47,351 nt of DNA. Origin: Aculops lycopersici (taxonomy: Eukaryota; Arthropoda; Arachnida; Trombidiformes; Eriophyidae). The notes under the pieces were generated by a model, which saw only the letters and a list, made by a program, of their open reading frames with translations, was not told the DNA's origin and did no database searches. Both the position numbers and the translations under genes were made by a program. Where the stretch lies: contig WNKI01000001.1 in assembly GCA_015350385.1 (NCBI GenBank), positions 3,455,835-3,503,185 on the forward strand, given 5' to 3'. Shown one piece after another: positions 10,596-22,728 of this stretch (positions are counted from its first letter, which is position 1; each line of letters starts with the position of its first letter).

Positions 10596-13500
10596 GCCAG
10601 AGACTTTTAGGTGGACCACAACGAGAACTAAAACCAACCCTAAAAAGGGGAAGCGACAGCGAAGAGCTCCTCAAGTTGGCGGCTATCATTACAATGATCA
10701 TCACTCGCCACTGCTCATGATTATCGATGCTCACCTCACCTGGCGGCTGCCACTTTATCCAGGTACTTTGGAGACTTTACCCAGCAAAGTGATGTGGCCA
10801 CTCAAAGTCAAGCTGACAGAATGTTGAATTTTTTCCACCAACAAGCAGAAGGCTCCTCGAGTTTGGAGAGGCCAAAGGGTTTCAACTGGCTTTCAGTGTG
10901 TCCAAAATGGGGAGTGGCTTGGTGGGCAAGTCTAATGTTGGTTCTATTGCTTTGAGTAGAATAGCGGAAGCGCTCTGGACGGAAAGAGTGGCTAGCAATA
11001 GATCAGCATTTGCAACTTCCGCCAGTGCAAAAGCAAAAGCAAAGCCTCGCTGTCGACAGGCTAATTTGCGGCCTGGTGGCGAGTGGTTTTTGTTTAACTT
11101 TCTCTCCTCTAAACAAAATTTGGTGCACTAGTAGCAATGGGAATATATAAGGAGAGAGGGAAAGCCGAGACTCGGCTCGGCCAAATGCTAATTGTTCTCA
11201 ACGAGCGCCTTACAACAACTCCCACCATCCCTTACCTCCACCCATGTTTGCATTCACACAAGAGGTTTGGTTTCCATGCTATCGAGTCCAAAAGTTTTAG
11301 CTTTTGGCTGATGAATTTAAATGAAATTTAGAAAATTGACGAGCGTAACGTGAGTAGCGGCGAGGCAACTCTTTTAGTTTAACTCAAAAGACCAATTTCA
11401 AGTGCTACTACTAATTCTTTGGCTAATAATCATCAACATCATCGACTCCCATTTCGACTTCAACTCTCAAGCTTGATTTTGGCAGCAATTGATTTTGTTT
11501 GTTATGGGCGAGCCAGTCAGTCTAGCGAATGAAGAGGAGACGTGAGACTGAAGAAGAAAACTCGCGAGGCGCACCCATCGCCAGTCACCGGAAGTCGCTG
11601 GCTACTGATCGCCGCAAATGTAGCCCCAACTCCAAGGGAAGTGCATAAAAGTTGCCGATCGATGATTGTCTTCAATCAGTCGGTCAAAAGGGTCGGTCAG
11701 TTAAAAGAGCAACCGGCCTCACCTGGTTGGTAGGGAACTGCAAGCTGGAAGCATGGAATTCCGACTTTTGTCGCGCTGTGTTTGTTCTGCGGCCTCTCTT
11801 CTGTTTATTTCAACACAGAAGCTACCACAGCCGCCGACTTTCTCACCAATTAATGGTGGTCATGATACCTGGTCATCTGTAATCATCATTATTTCTCTCT
11901 CACTGCTTCCATGGTGCAAATTACCTATTGATTGATTCCCATCACTCATTGGCACTTTCCAACCAACTCCTTGCAATAGAGAGGATCGCATCGATTGAAT
12001 GGGATTTTCTCGTGTCCATCAATTAGCTCTGTGTGCGTGTTGTGTGTGTTTGCTTCATTGGTTGGGCAGCTGATCGCACATGGCAACATTGTAGAAAGCA
12101 ATGTAAACGCCGAAGCCGCTGCCGCCGGCCAGTCAACAGGTGGGCCAGCATTCTCGTGCGTTTGTATTAGAGCAACAGGAACAGCGACGTGTTGCTTTGG
12201 TCTGTTTGGTTTGCGCGGCATCAACCAAAGACCAAAGAGTCGAGGGCGGCAAACAAACAAACGAACGGGAAGCAAAGTGAAAGTTTGGATTGACCATTCA
12301 CTTTTAGTTATAGTTGTTGTTGCTGTTGTTTTTTGCTCAACTTTAGACTTGAAACTCTGCCGAAATGAGAAGAAATGAGAGAGTAAATTTGCGGTCACTT
12401 TAGTGGAACCGAAACAACAAACGTCGAGTATTTTTTGCACGGCAACTATGGTGACGACGGCGACGGCGGCGGCAATTGATGCGCAATTATATAGTCGGAC
12501 CAAAACTGGAGAGGAACTAATGGCAAAAAGTCATTCGGTATACTCAGTGTTATAATGCCTCAGAGAGCAGCTCAAAGTTAGTCAGAACTCAAAGTCAAAG
12601 TCGAATCCTCAGTCACAATACCAGCAAAAAAGAATCGACTGCTGGCGCCTCGATTGGCTGTGTTATTATCTCGCCGCTCGCGAAATGAGATCCCCTTATT
12701 GTTGTTGCCATTGCCGTTGCGGCTCATGGAGTTTGTGTGTTCTTTTGAAAGAGTCGATCAAGTGCAAGGACAATCGCGGCAACTGCGACGGTGGCGCCGG
12801 TGTGGTGTGATTTTCGCCTGGCCAACTGCTCTTTACATGCATCAGATGGATAGAACCAACACAAGTGCAAAGTGGTCGCCTATTCCTTGCCTACATAAAG
12901 AGGGAAGTGAGAGATTGTTGGAGGAGAACCTCGAGCATATCCTCCCACTTGGCCCATCATCGAGGGATCCATTTGAGTCAATTGGGCGCAAGTTGATCCT
13001 TCAAAGGTGGAGGTAGATGTAGAGAGAAGAGCAGTCTAATGATCACCTTTGTTTGTCAAACGAGTCCGCCTCGTTCACATTGAAAGGAGCTCACCAACCA
13101 CCTGAGGAGCAACGAGTCTATTGTTATCTCTGGCTATCGGTTGGTCCTCTCTCTTTCTGAGTTAGTTTCAAGTTCAATAGCCACTATCACGTCAATTGGC
13201 CTCCTCTCTCCTGTCGCTAGCCGCCGATTCAAGTCTCTCATGTTGATCCAAATTATCATTGAACCAATGACCTGCTGGAGATGGCCACTTGATACTGACG
13301 CTCAGTTCGCCACGCGGCGCTCGTGACTTTCGTTTGCTCGACTTTCTTGCCTCAGTGGTCAAGATGGAGAATAGGGTCTCACCAGTAGAGTTTGCTATTA
13401 GTGAGAGATGAAATTGTGCATTGAGTTAAGAATTCAACGCAACTAACAACGGCAGTTAAGCTAGTTTTGTTGTCAACCAATGCCATGGGGCATAGCAATC

Positions 13501-13668
13501 ATCTTGGTTCATTATACGGCGTTGCAGGTTAATCATTGCAATATTGATCAAGACACTATGGAAATTTTCATAATTTAAGACACACATTTCAGAAAGTTCT
13601 ATCTAAACCAGCTGCTGCCTGGTAGCTCATCTAATTGATCCTAGAATTCACAATTGAACCAACCATTG

Positions 13669-13676
13669 TGACACAT
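13669..13676. repeat. Left 8-bp direct repeat (TGACACAT) flanking tRNA-like element
   Basis: It is identical to 13781-13788. The two copies bracket a 104-bp segment that contains a tRNA-like sequence, as expected for a target-site duplication. Confidence 0.5.
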
Positions 13677-13704
13677 GATATCTGATATGTATGAAAGAGG
13701 GTAT

Positions 13705-13777
13705 CGTTCTGCGCAGGAACTGCACCTGCGATCTCAGAATTACAATTTAGTTGCTCTAATAACTGAGCTAGTTGGAC
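13705..13777 (-). pseudogene. tRNA-derived sequence (degenerate tRNA-Thr-like or SINE head)
   Basis: On the minus strand a 73-nt tRNA layout is visible. It has an acceptor-like GTCCAAC, TA, a perfect D-stem (GCTC/GAGC with an 8-nt loop, A-box TAGCTCAGT), an anticodon loop ATTGTAA (TGT would read Thr codon ACA) and a perfect T-stem (GCAGG/CCTGC, loop TGCAGTT). The anticodon stem pairs at only two of five positions, the acceptor at about four of seven, and the B-box differs from GGTTCGANTCC at three positions, so a working tRNA is unlikely. The 8-bp direct repeats at 13669-13676 and 13781-13788 suggest a mobilised copy about 104 bp long. A poly(A) or A-rich tail is not seen. Confidence 0.5.
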
Positions 13778-13780
13778 TAA

Positions 13781-13788
13781 TGACACAT
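13781..13788. repeat. Right 8-bp direct repeat (TGACACAT)
   Basis: It is identical to the copy at 13669-13676 on the other side of the tRNA-like segment. Confidence 0.5.
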
Positions 13789-14420
13789 TTTCTAGGCGAA
13801 TCTAGTTAGACTATATATCTACATAGCTCGTCCGCAAGTTGCTGAGGGGCACAGCTGACTCCGCACTGATTCAGCATTGCCGATATTCGGCACTGTGCTG
13901 TTGAGTAGTCGAGACCACTCACCTGTTGCTTGTACCTCTTGCCATTGCTAACAGCCAAGTGAGCGGTGCCAGTGGGCTGAGCCGTTGAGCGCGAGCGCCA
14001 CCTGTGGACGGATGGATGGTTAGTTCGATGGGCGTGGCCAGGTAGACCAATGGACCTAAGGGAAGTGAGGTGAAATTTTAGTCAACTGATAGAATAAAAC
14101 TCAATGGCGGAGTCACGACACTAAGCGTTGGATCATTACGGTGAACTGCGCGTAGAAGTTTAGAGCTAATGTCCACCTAAGGCGGCGTCAACCTTGAAAG
14201 CCACAAGATTCGCGCGCTCAGCAACCTGAGACGTTCGGTAGGTAAGGTTTGTAAGGAGAGAGAGAGAGATAGGGAAAATAACTCGAACGATTTTGCTTCA
14301 GATTACGGATGGCGACATGCAAATGGATTGCTCACGAGCAATTGGTTCAAGTTTTTGCAGTTGAAACAAAATCCTGAAAGAGAATACATTGAGTTGAGGT
14401 GGGCAGTCATCGTGGCTCAA

Positions 14421-14446
14421 GATAGACAGACAGACAGATAGATAGA
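14421..14446. repeat. (GATA)/(GACA) tetranucleotide repeat
   Basis: Mixed GATA and GACA units run about 26 bp. Confidence 0.85.
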
Positions 14447-14731
14447 CGAGAGTCTAATGATGATGATGTTGATGTTTTTGAAGCTGCGGCGGCGACGGCA
14501 ACACCAACTTTGGTGGATAAAAAGTCATAGAAAAGCGACAGGTAGTTGCGAGAAAGCGACACTTTGCCTCGCTGATGATGATAATTGTGGTTTTGTGTTC
14601 AAGTTACCCGCTGGCCATGTAAGAGAATTTGCATGAAATTGTTACCGAGCAAGATTTTCAAACTCTAGCTTCTATGTGGTCAGTCAGTCAGTCAGTGGAG
14701 TGTAATATGCGGCCAACAATGCGGAAGTCCC

Positions 14732-14757
14732 ACGAGAAGTTTCGTTGGACTTCTCGT
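14732..14757. repeat. 9-bp perfect inverted repeat, 8-nt loop
   Basis: Arms ACGAGAAGT (14732-14740) and ACTTCTCGT (14749-14757) pair perfectly. Confidence 0.8.
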
Positions 14758-14916
14758 TCCCCAGTGCGTCGGGTGGTTGTCCGTTCACTTGCTTCAGGTG
14801 AATGGGCGGTTCTCGTTAACAATCGCAGGTGAGACGACCACTGCGATGCCGCCACCGACATAGTAGACTGCATCAGAAGCATCAAGTGTCAGTTGCTTGG
14901 TTTGCTGCCCGACCGG

Positions 14917-14943
14917 CCAGCCAGCCAGCCAGCCAGCCAGCCA
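14917..14943. repeat. (CCAG)n tetranucleotide repeat
   Basis: Six to seven CCAG units grade into CCAA. Confidence 0.9.
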
Positions 14944-15094
14944 ACCAACCGGCCGCCTGACTGACTGATGAGTCACACGGATTTAGTTGCGCAAACGAGC
15001 GAGCGGACGAAAGTGACACTTGTTGTTGTTGTCTTGTTTAACGTTGCATGCCGCTTGTTTTTCTGAGGCATGCTGCTCATCGTTAGCAATGCGA

Positions 15095-15180
15095 ATCGTT
15101 GGCTCACATGCAGTGGACGTGATACAGCTCGCAACTGTGATGCAACCTGCGAACTACAATCCAACAGGTGAGCCAACGAT
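15095..15180. repeat. 13-bp inverted repeat with 60-nt spacer (long hairpin)
   Basis: Arms ATCGTTGGCTCAC (15095-15107) and GTGAGCCAACGAT (15168-15180) pair perfectly. After one mismatch and a small internal loop, TG/CA and TGGA/TCCA extend the stem to about 19 pairs over 23 nt. The terminal loop of about 40 nt can form a small TCGCA/TGCGA stem. It could be a pre-miRNA-like transcript or only a DNA inverted repeat; the direction is unknown. Confidence 0.5.
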
Positions 15181-15730
15181 GGACACCGAGTTGCGCCTTT
15201 GAAGGCGCAGAGGCTGAAGCGGCCCCAAGTGGGCGCGTCGCTCGGAGATTGGCGTGCGAGCAACCGATTGTCGAGCAAAGGAGACGCAATTGCCGAAAGC
15301 GTCTCATTTCCCTCGTTGTGTGTCTGTCTCTTTAGTTCTGAGGTCCACGAAAAGGACAGAGGAGCAACTGGGAAGATGACGAAGCTTTGTTAGTTGCGTG
15401 TTTGCCATTCAGATTCGGTAGTTTTTGGCCAAACTCAGTTCACCTGCCGGCGGCTCGAGTTTCGCGCTGAATGGACTAGAGCTTGTGCAACAGTAACACT
15501 AACACTAATAGTAACAGCGACAACGAGGCGAGTCAATTTGTTGGGATACAAACAGCGGCAGCAACGTAATCACTGATCAGCGACAGCGAGTTGGCTCACA
15601 GGTAGGCCGAGCCAAGTGGACAGTCGCGCAGGTAGAGTGGCCAGCGATACGTGAGCGACGCAACTGCCATTTCATTTGATGCCGCTTAATTTTTCTCTTC
15701 CCCCATCCTCTTGGTTTCTATTGTCGATGC

Positions 15731-15771
15731 TGTCGTCGTTGTTGTTGTTGTTGCTGTTGCTGTTGTTGTTT
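15731..15771. repeat. (TTG)n/(CTG)n microsatellite
   Basis: The fourth-type TTG tract grades into CTG units before an imperfect TTG tail. Confidence 0.9.
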
Positions 15772-16798
15772 GGTTGACCAACAAGAACCAAGAAATCGTT
15801 GGTTCTAATTCCACTTTCATCTCGCTTGCTCGCGGATTTGCCAACAGCGAGAGGCAGAGAGCCAAAGTGGAAAGAACCGGCAATTAAGTGGCCAGTTCCA
15901 TTGCGAGCAGTCTATTGACATCGGCGCTTTTGTTGAGTCACTTCCACTAGTTGGGCTCCCCTCTGCCTCTATTGCCATTCCGCATCAACTCGAAACCTCG
16001 GTGCGCCATCAACTCTCTGGTTAGCGTGCGAAATGCCATACGCAAATTATCGTGGTCGTTGCTATTGCTATTGCTATTGCTGCTCCAACTCTTGTCTCTT
16101 CGACGAGCGGATCACACGAGACGCAATGGATTCCAGTTGCGTGCTCGCGCATTGGTCAGTCGGCTGTGGAGGCTATGGCAAGTTGAAGGAAAGTTTTCAT
16201 TTCCTCAAGAATGATGAGATGAGAAACTGGAGGAGACACACAAATTATCTGGCTCAAGTGGCGCCAACGGCATCTTGGGGCCTAGGGAAAGAGTCTCTTG
16301 CCCAATGTGTTTGCACCAGAAAATGGGAAACAGAAAAGAGGAGGATAGCGACAGATTCAGGGACTGAACCAAAGGAAGACGAAGACGAATGATGTGTATC
16401 ATTATGCTGCCGGACGTTGAAAGTGCCAATCTGGCGCAGCGATGGCAGAGGACAACAATTGGCAGTGTTGTTTCTGTGTGTGTGTGAAGACCACAACTAG
16501 AAATGAGCAACGACGACCGACAATCACAAGATCGCATCGCACCACAAAAGTGCCATAATGTTTGCAGTCCAGAGAGACAGAGAATCGGCTCCTAATGAGA
16601 GCATTGGAGATTTGGAAAGTTTGTTTTGTTTTCTCTCATTCTCGTTTCGTTTGTTTTAGTTTGGTTGTGTCCATTTTGCTCACTTGCTCCGATTTCAGGC
16701 AAAATGAAACGATACGTTACGATGCGATGCGATGCGATGCGAAAAGCAATGGAGTTTCTTTCTTTCTCTTTGTGGCTCATTATGATGCGCAAACTGAA

Positions 16799-16821
16799 AC
16801 TGGAGCACAACTTGCTCCAGT
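16799..16821. repeat. 9-bp perfect inverted repeat, 5-nt loop
   Basis: Arms ACTGGAGCA (16799-16807) and TGCTCCAGT (16813-16821) flank CAACT. Confidence 0.85.
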
Positions 16822-17100
16822 CAACTTGGCCCCAGTTGTCGAGTGACATTCGCCTCCGATTCCAAATGGCATGGCCCGACAGCGTGAGCAACAAACGAAC
16901 GCGCGGCGCGCGAGAGAAACAATTAGACGGTTGGCCATTTAGTGTGATAGACTGACCGCTCAAGTGGCCATTCCAAGTAAAGCGGAAACCAAGTTGGTCG
17001 CTAGATGAGTCTGCCACTTCAAGTGACCAACCGAACCTGGCTCAATTGCCTCGCATCCAACGGGCAAGTTTAGTTGATTATTCTTGAGAGACACTTTTAG

Positions 17101-17209
<109 letters not shown>

Positions 17210-17263
17210 TAGAGAGACGTAGAGAGTAGAGACGTAGTAGTAGTAGTAGTAGTAGTAGTAAGT

Positions 17264-17469
17264 NNNNNNNNNNNNNNNNNNNNNNNNNNNNNNNNNNNNN
17301 NNNNNNNNNNNNNNNNNNNNNNNNNNNNNNNNNNNNNNNNNNNNNNNNNNNNNNNNNNNNNNNNNNNNNNNNNNNNNNNNNNNNNNNNNNNNNNNNNNNN
17401 NNNNNNNNNNNNNNNNNNNNNNNNNNNNNNNNNNNNNNNNNNNNNNNNNNNNNNNNNNNNNNNNNNNNN
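17264..17469. other. Assembly gap (206 N)
   Basis: The run of N follows irregular TAG repeats. The right flank (17470-17582) carries similar irregular GACGTAG and GTAGT strings and ends in another AGAACGAGAGAG tract, so both sides may be noisy versions of one repeat. Confidence 0.99.
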
Positions 17470-17565
17470 CTCGGTGTCGTACCGTTGAACGGAGACCGAC
17501 CGACCGACGACGTACGTAGTGGACGTAAGTTTAGTAGTATTATTCGTAGAGAGACTAGTTAGAAC

Positions 17566-17582
17566 GAGAGAGAGAGAGAGAG
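17566..17582. repeat. (GA)n microsatellite right of gap
   Basis: A short GA run is preceded by TTAGAACGAGAG, the same lead-in seen at 17097-17108 before the long GA tract. Confidence 0.9.
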
Positions 17583-18489
17583 GAAATATTAAAATGCGTG
17601 CGAATGATTGATGATTGGGTATCATTTTGGTTTTGGTCTCTTCTCCAGTATCATCATCTACCGCTAGCTCTGTCTTTGGTCATCAGTTTAGCGAGCCCTC
17701 CGGCGCCAAGTCCAAGTGGCAATATGACACTCGACTCCTCAGTCAGTAGGTCGTTTGGCTCTTTTTTGACCACTGTGAAATAAAGCGACAATTGTTTTGG
17801 TTTTAGCTGTCCAAATTGTTGGGCAAAAACTTGAGGCAAAAATCATTTCATCTCAAAAAAGTGGCAGAGTTCATCAGACGCAAGTTCACAGGCGCAAAAT
17901 CAGGATGAAAAAGAGAGAAACTCAAGCGACAAGTGGACTCTCATTTTGGCCAACTATATGGTTATCTTATCTTTCTCTCTCGCAATTTTATGGCCACAAA
18001 CTAAGAGCTACTGTATTATCTTTTTCTCTCGAGTCTCTTGCGCGTGAGAAAGGCACACAAACCTGGCCGCCGCCACCGCCACTGACTGATATAAACACAT
18101 GTGCCCTAATCTCTCCAACGCTCGCCGTTCAAATCAAAACCGGAAGCCCGCCGCTGAGCTCACCTGTGCCCCTCGTTGCAGAGCTGAACTGAGCTTAGCG
18201 GCCAGTAGACTCGTAAAGTCTCTCGAGTGGTGGCCTCTGTTTAGGGAGGAATAAGAGTTCTCTGTAGAGATAGTCTACAAAGGAATGGTCCAAATGAGTT
18301 GGCTTAAATTTCAGCAACAAGTGGTGCACGCAAAGTTTCTTCTAGATCAAATTAGCCGGTTATTCAAGTTTTAGTTTTAGTCTGATGTGTATGAGCAAAT
18401 TTTTCGACTCGCCTTTTGGGATTGTTGCCGACTCAACAAGTTGCCTTTGTGAGTCTTGTGTTGTTTTAATAGCGACTACAAATGTGAAG

Positions 18490-18506
18490 ACTAAACGTTT
18501 AGCTTG
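18490..18506. repeat. 17-bp repeated palindromic motif, copy 1
   Basis: ACTAAACGTTTAGCTTG contains the 12-bp perfect palindrome CTAAACGTTTAG. It is identical to 19004-19020. Confidence 0.85.
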
Positions 18507-18547
18507 AATTACGCAATTGAGAGGGAAACTTTGCGGTGGCCACGAGC

Positions 18548-18569
18548 TTTAGCCTGAGCTTCGGCTAAA
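18548..18569. repeat. 7-bp inverted repeat, 8-nt loop
   Basis: TTTAGCC (18548-18554) pairs with GGCTAAA (18563-18569). Confidence 0.6.
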
Positions 18570-19003
18570 TAAGAATCCAACTGCGAGGCGACCAAAGTCG
18601 AGGAAAGGTTCTTGTCGTCATCGTAGTTGTGGTTGCGTTTAGAAGGCAACGCGCCGAGAGCAACCACCAATCAGCTGCTAGAACTGGGAAAATTTTCTCC
18701 TCTCTCTATCCCACTCGACTTCCTGCTGAGATGCGCGCAATCAGCAAGTCGGCAAGATAGATTGAGCTCCGTTGTCGACTCGAGTGCTTTGCGTCTGTGG
18801 TCCCTTGAGAGAGAAACAACTAGACCAAGTTTAGTCCCAAACTAAACTGAACGCAACGAAACGCAAAAGAGTCGGCGATCTAGTGGCGCGGAATCAATTT
18901 CACGGCAGCGCCAGTTTGTTGTTTGTTGCATCCACTACCATCACTGGCTTTACAAATTAGTGGCCGCGAAACACGCCGTTGCTCATGTTCATGCTCACAG
19001 CAA

Positions 19004-19020
19004 ACTAAACGTTTAGCTTG
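19004..19020. repeat. 17-bp repeated palindromic motif, copy 2
   Basis: An exact second copy of the motif at 18490-18506 lies 514 bp away in the same orientation. Confidence 0.85.
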
Positions 19021-19483
19021 TCGTCGTCTTGTGGCTCTTTCATTGAACTCCTGTGGCCAAATTGGTCAAACTAAAACCAAAGACTGAGCACTAAGGACTT
19101 GTGGCCGTGAACTGGAGCAACAACATTCAGTGCACAGGAGGCAAAATTGGACAGAAATCCTCGCTGACCAACGAAGGCTCGACGACAACAATTAATGCGA
19201 ACATTTAACGCCAGCTAACCAACCAGCTCACCTGGCGAATCGGTCATCAGGTGAATAAATTGGCCTCTGCGCGTTAAGCGGCAAAAGAGCAACGGACACT
19301 TGTTATGCGCTTCCGAATGATTTTGAAAAATTACCTGGCAGCTAAATTGGCCAACACGATCTCTCCCTCCCTCATTCTCTCTAGTAGCTGAGCAAATTTG
19401 GCCCCTCGCGCCTTTCGCCGCCGGACTCGCCATTTGCTCTAAACGCTTGTAAACTCTCTCCCTCAGTCGCTCCGTTTTGTAGC

Positions 19484-19502
19484 GAGAGAGAGAGAGAGAG
19501 AG
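19484..19502. repeat. (GA)n microsatellite
   Basis: About nine GA units. Confidence 0.95.
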
Positions 19503-21355
19503 AACGAGCAAGCAAGTGAGTAGCCTATTTACCTGACGACACTCGTCGTTAATAACGAGCGCGGGTTACGCAACTTGAGAGTCGAAGCGGGATTTGATGC
19601 TGCCCATTTCCCGTTGCTCGCAAAGCGACGACGAGCCACGAGTTCCCTTACGTAACATGAGCAGCTGCCTCTCTGCTGCTACCTCTTCACCTGACGGATG
19701 AAAAAGCCACTAAAGTCGCAGTGGCAGTAATAATAATAATTTTCCACTTTAATGATCTTAACCCAAGTTGGTTTGCGCTTTTTACCTGCTTTTCACTTTT
19801 GCTCGTATTGTTTTCACGTCCAACTCACCAAAAAAAGAAGTCGCTGACCAAAGAGCTCACTACTGCTAGCGGTCAGTGGTGTAATCTCTCCGCGACTGTG
19901 ACCCTAGCGCCTTAGTCACGTGTTCCGGTAGCTCAGTGTGAGTTTATTTTCACTTTACTCTTGAGATTCTCTAGATGAGCAAGCGGAGAAACAACGTAAG
20001 TCGGCAACATGGCCACTTCACGCCACACGATCATCGGTACGCTGAACTCACTACCCGTGAGCTTGTTGGCTACCGAGTAGCATCTGGAAGGGTTACATCT
20101 GGTCACTTGATTTTGGAAAGCGAACGGCATTTCTACGTCTCTTTTGGGGTGGGAAGTAAAAGCGAGAGCTTAACTGACAGAGAAAACCTTCAAAAGCTTG
20201 GGGCCAAATGCATCGACTTTAACTGGATTCCCATCTCATCTCATCTCACCTTATTTTACCTACGTAGCTGGAAATTTTGATTAAAATTCCAACATCATCA
20301 CCAACAACAAAGAGCCTCGCTAGTGGAAGCCGAAACAGAGCCGCCCTGCAAGCTTATGCTAGGTAATCCCATTTGACCACCGTTGCCGTTGCCACCGAGA
20401 CTGCAGCATTTCCTCAGGCCAACTCGCGCTGGCCACTGACTTGCGGCCGGAAGTTGGTTAGTTTCTAGCTAGTTTTGGAGCGAGGTCCCAACTCCTCGCC
20501 ACTTACAACTGGCTACCAGAGAGTCTCGTCAATTGCAGTCATCAGGTGTAGTGGTAGTTTGTATTCACGTAACGGAGGAACTAGGGTGGTGAGCATTACA
20601 CGCAAAGTTTTCATTAAGCTCGCCGCTACGACCAAGTCCTGGTCTGTCTCTAGCTAGCTTATTATTATTACTATTATTATTTGCTCTACCTTTCCATTGC
20701 CGCCGCCGTCGCCGCGAGTTCCATTGTAACCACTGGGCGCTGCTCTGTTTTAGATGCGCCAACTCAAATCTCTCCACTTTGATTCTCGGTAAAAGTATCT
20801 AGACAAAGAATGGCCAGCTGATTAGAAGGTTTTGGTTTAAGATTAGGGGACTCTCGTTGGTTTCGCTTGCAAATCAACCAAACGACCGGTCGGCAAGGGA
20901 GCGCGACGAATGACTCACTCTGCAAATTCGAGCTCGTGGTTCATCTCAGCTGGACGTAGTATTGCGGCGACCACCAGGAGGAGAAAAAGCGGAAGTGCAG
21001 ACGCTGGCGACAAGTTGGCTGCGCGCATATCTCTGGCTCTCTCTTTTCCTCGCCCTTCCGGTTTCCCGGCTTCAATCCACACGAACTCACAACCACCGAC
21101 TCGGCGCATCAATCATTCGCCGCGCTAGTTGGCCCAAGTTGGTGCCCATCGAGTTGGTTGGTTTTCGGCTAGCGAGTTTGTGTTTCTATTGTGTCTGCGG
21201 CGGCTGACGCCGCCATAGAAGCAGGGCTAGTGCTCGGCGTTTAGCGGTAAGCGAGCGTGAAAACAGCTGACTTAAGCAGTCGCAGCATCCAGTGCCAGCA
21301 GCCTCCAATTGGTCAGCCAGTTTCGCCGGCTAGCTAGCAAGCCAACTAGAAAGGG

Positions 21356-21373
21356 AGAGAGAGAGAGAGAGAG
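21356..21373. repeat. (GA)n microsatellite
   Basis: Nine GA units. Confidence 0.95.
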
Positions 21374-22477
21374 GAGTCAACTTAATTCAGATAATTTGCG
21401 CTGCCACGAGTCGGCGGCGGCCAGTCGGTGAGTGATGCAAACCAAACGGCAGACGATGATGATTACACAATGACTCTGTGTCCTTGCGATAAATGCGCTT
21501 GGTGTCGGCTGGCGCGCGACATAAGCGCCGGAAGTGTGGGGCTCGTTATTGTGCCGAATCACTATTCGACTCAACTTTAGCCTCAATGCAACGGATCCAA
21601 GTCTCAAAGATATGCAATGCGCGCGATAAGTGATTTGTGAGCGAACAAGTTAGTGAGCCGCTTGGTGCCACCTGGCGGAATGGCTTTTTTACACAGGTCC
21701 ACCAATTATAACCACCGCCGCCGCCTCTATAATAACTGCTCTTTTCACTTCGTTGATCAATTAATTAACGAATCGAATCTCTCACTTGACCTTCGAGTTT
21801 TTTCGGCCTCCTGGCGTCTGGAGTTGGCAGTTGCGATAAAGTCGGGAACTCTACTTGAGTTGAGAGCGGGTGGGCGTGGCGGGTTCCCGAAAAAAGCCGT
21901 GCAACTTGCAACCAACAACAAATTGGACGAATCAACTTTTGGCGATGAATGATTCCGCCACCAGAAGGGATACTTTTTTCTCCGTCCAACTTGCTCGCTT
22001 GCCAGCCGCTCGATATGTGTAACTCAACTCTCACATCTTATGTTCCGGTGTCCATCTGGTGCTTAAACTCGATGCTCACAAGTTGCCGAGCGAGAGCGTT
22101 GCCAGCAAGCTTGCGAGAAAAGTTTGCGTTAGCTAAAGGGGAGAAGCCGGAGAGGACGTGTCTAGTCATCTGATGGTCGCGCCGTGTGGCCGTCCGATCG
22201 TCAGGAAAAGTTTGGCGGCGGCAACGGCGGCTAGTTTGTTGGCTAATATCATATTATTGGCACGTCCAATGGGCCGAGACCATCGGCAGCGCCACCAACA
22301 GTGACTTCGCCAGCGCCGAGCCAGCAAGCGGCGTTCAAATTGAATCGCTCAGCTTGCGTGTGTTAGTTTGTCTGCTGTTGCTGCAAACTTTGCCATCTAA
22401 TACCAGGACTCTAAGGGTCTGCGTTAGTGTCTTAGAGAGCCAAAGCTGAGCTCACAAGTCAAACAAACTCATCTCAT

Positions 22478-22518
22478 GTTGTTGTTGTTATTGTTGTTGT
22501 TGTTGTTGTTGTTGCTGC
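22478..22518. repeat. (TTG)n microsatellite
   Basis: TTG units with one TTA interruption grade into CTG. Confidence 0.95.
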
Positions 22519-22704
22519 TATTGGTGGTTGTCGTAATCCATGTTGTTGTTTGGTCTAGATAGCAGAAGCAGCAAGATGGTCAAGCTTTTAGAGGAGAAAA
22601 GTCAGAGAGACTGTTATTAATATCCGCTTATTTAGACGCTAAACTTTGGCTCGGGTCCCAGGAGCGAGCAAGCGAGCGCTAAGCTCGCATTAGATGATCG
22701 CTAG

Positions 22705-22728
22705 GCGTCGCGTGTAAACACGCGGCGC
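22705..22728. repeat. 11-bp inverted repeat, 2-nt loop
   Basis: GCGTCGCGTGT (22705-22715) pairs with ACACGCGGCGC (22718-22728) with a single T-G wobble. A 2-nt loop is too tight as RNA, so this is better read as a near-palindrome. Confidence 0.7.

Larger units (their letters stand above)
5569..13668. other. Non-coding stretch between protease gene and tRNA-like element
   Basis: No gene is supported. The stretch holds a heptamer minisatellite (5768-5808), a TTG microsatellite (8271-8320), a 12-bp hairpin (8469-8497), a hexamer array (10298-10326), a GA repeat (10575-10595) and many CAGGTA strings. The open frames at 8993-9466 (+, hydrophobic start) and 11946-12503 (-) lack recognisable domains and compete with frames on the other strand. 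A TATATAAG string sits at 11144-11151 with no clear initiator or gene behind it. Confidence 0.6.

Noticed and set aside
11946..12503. 185-codon open frame on the minus strand
   Set aside because: A 127-codon frame overlaps on the other strand and there is no recognisable family.
19921..19975. A-box-like GGTAGCTCAGTGTG suggesting a tRNA
   Set aside because: No B-box or T-stem is found at the right distance and no cloverleaf forms.
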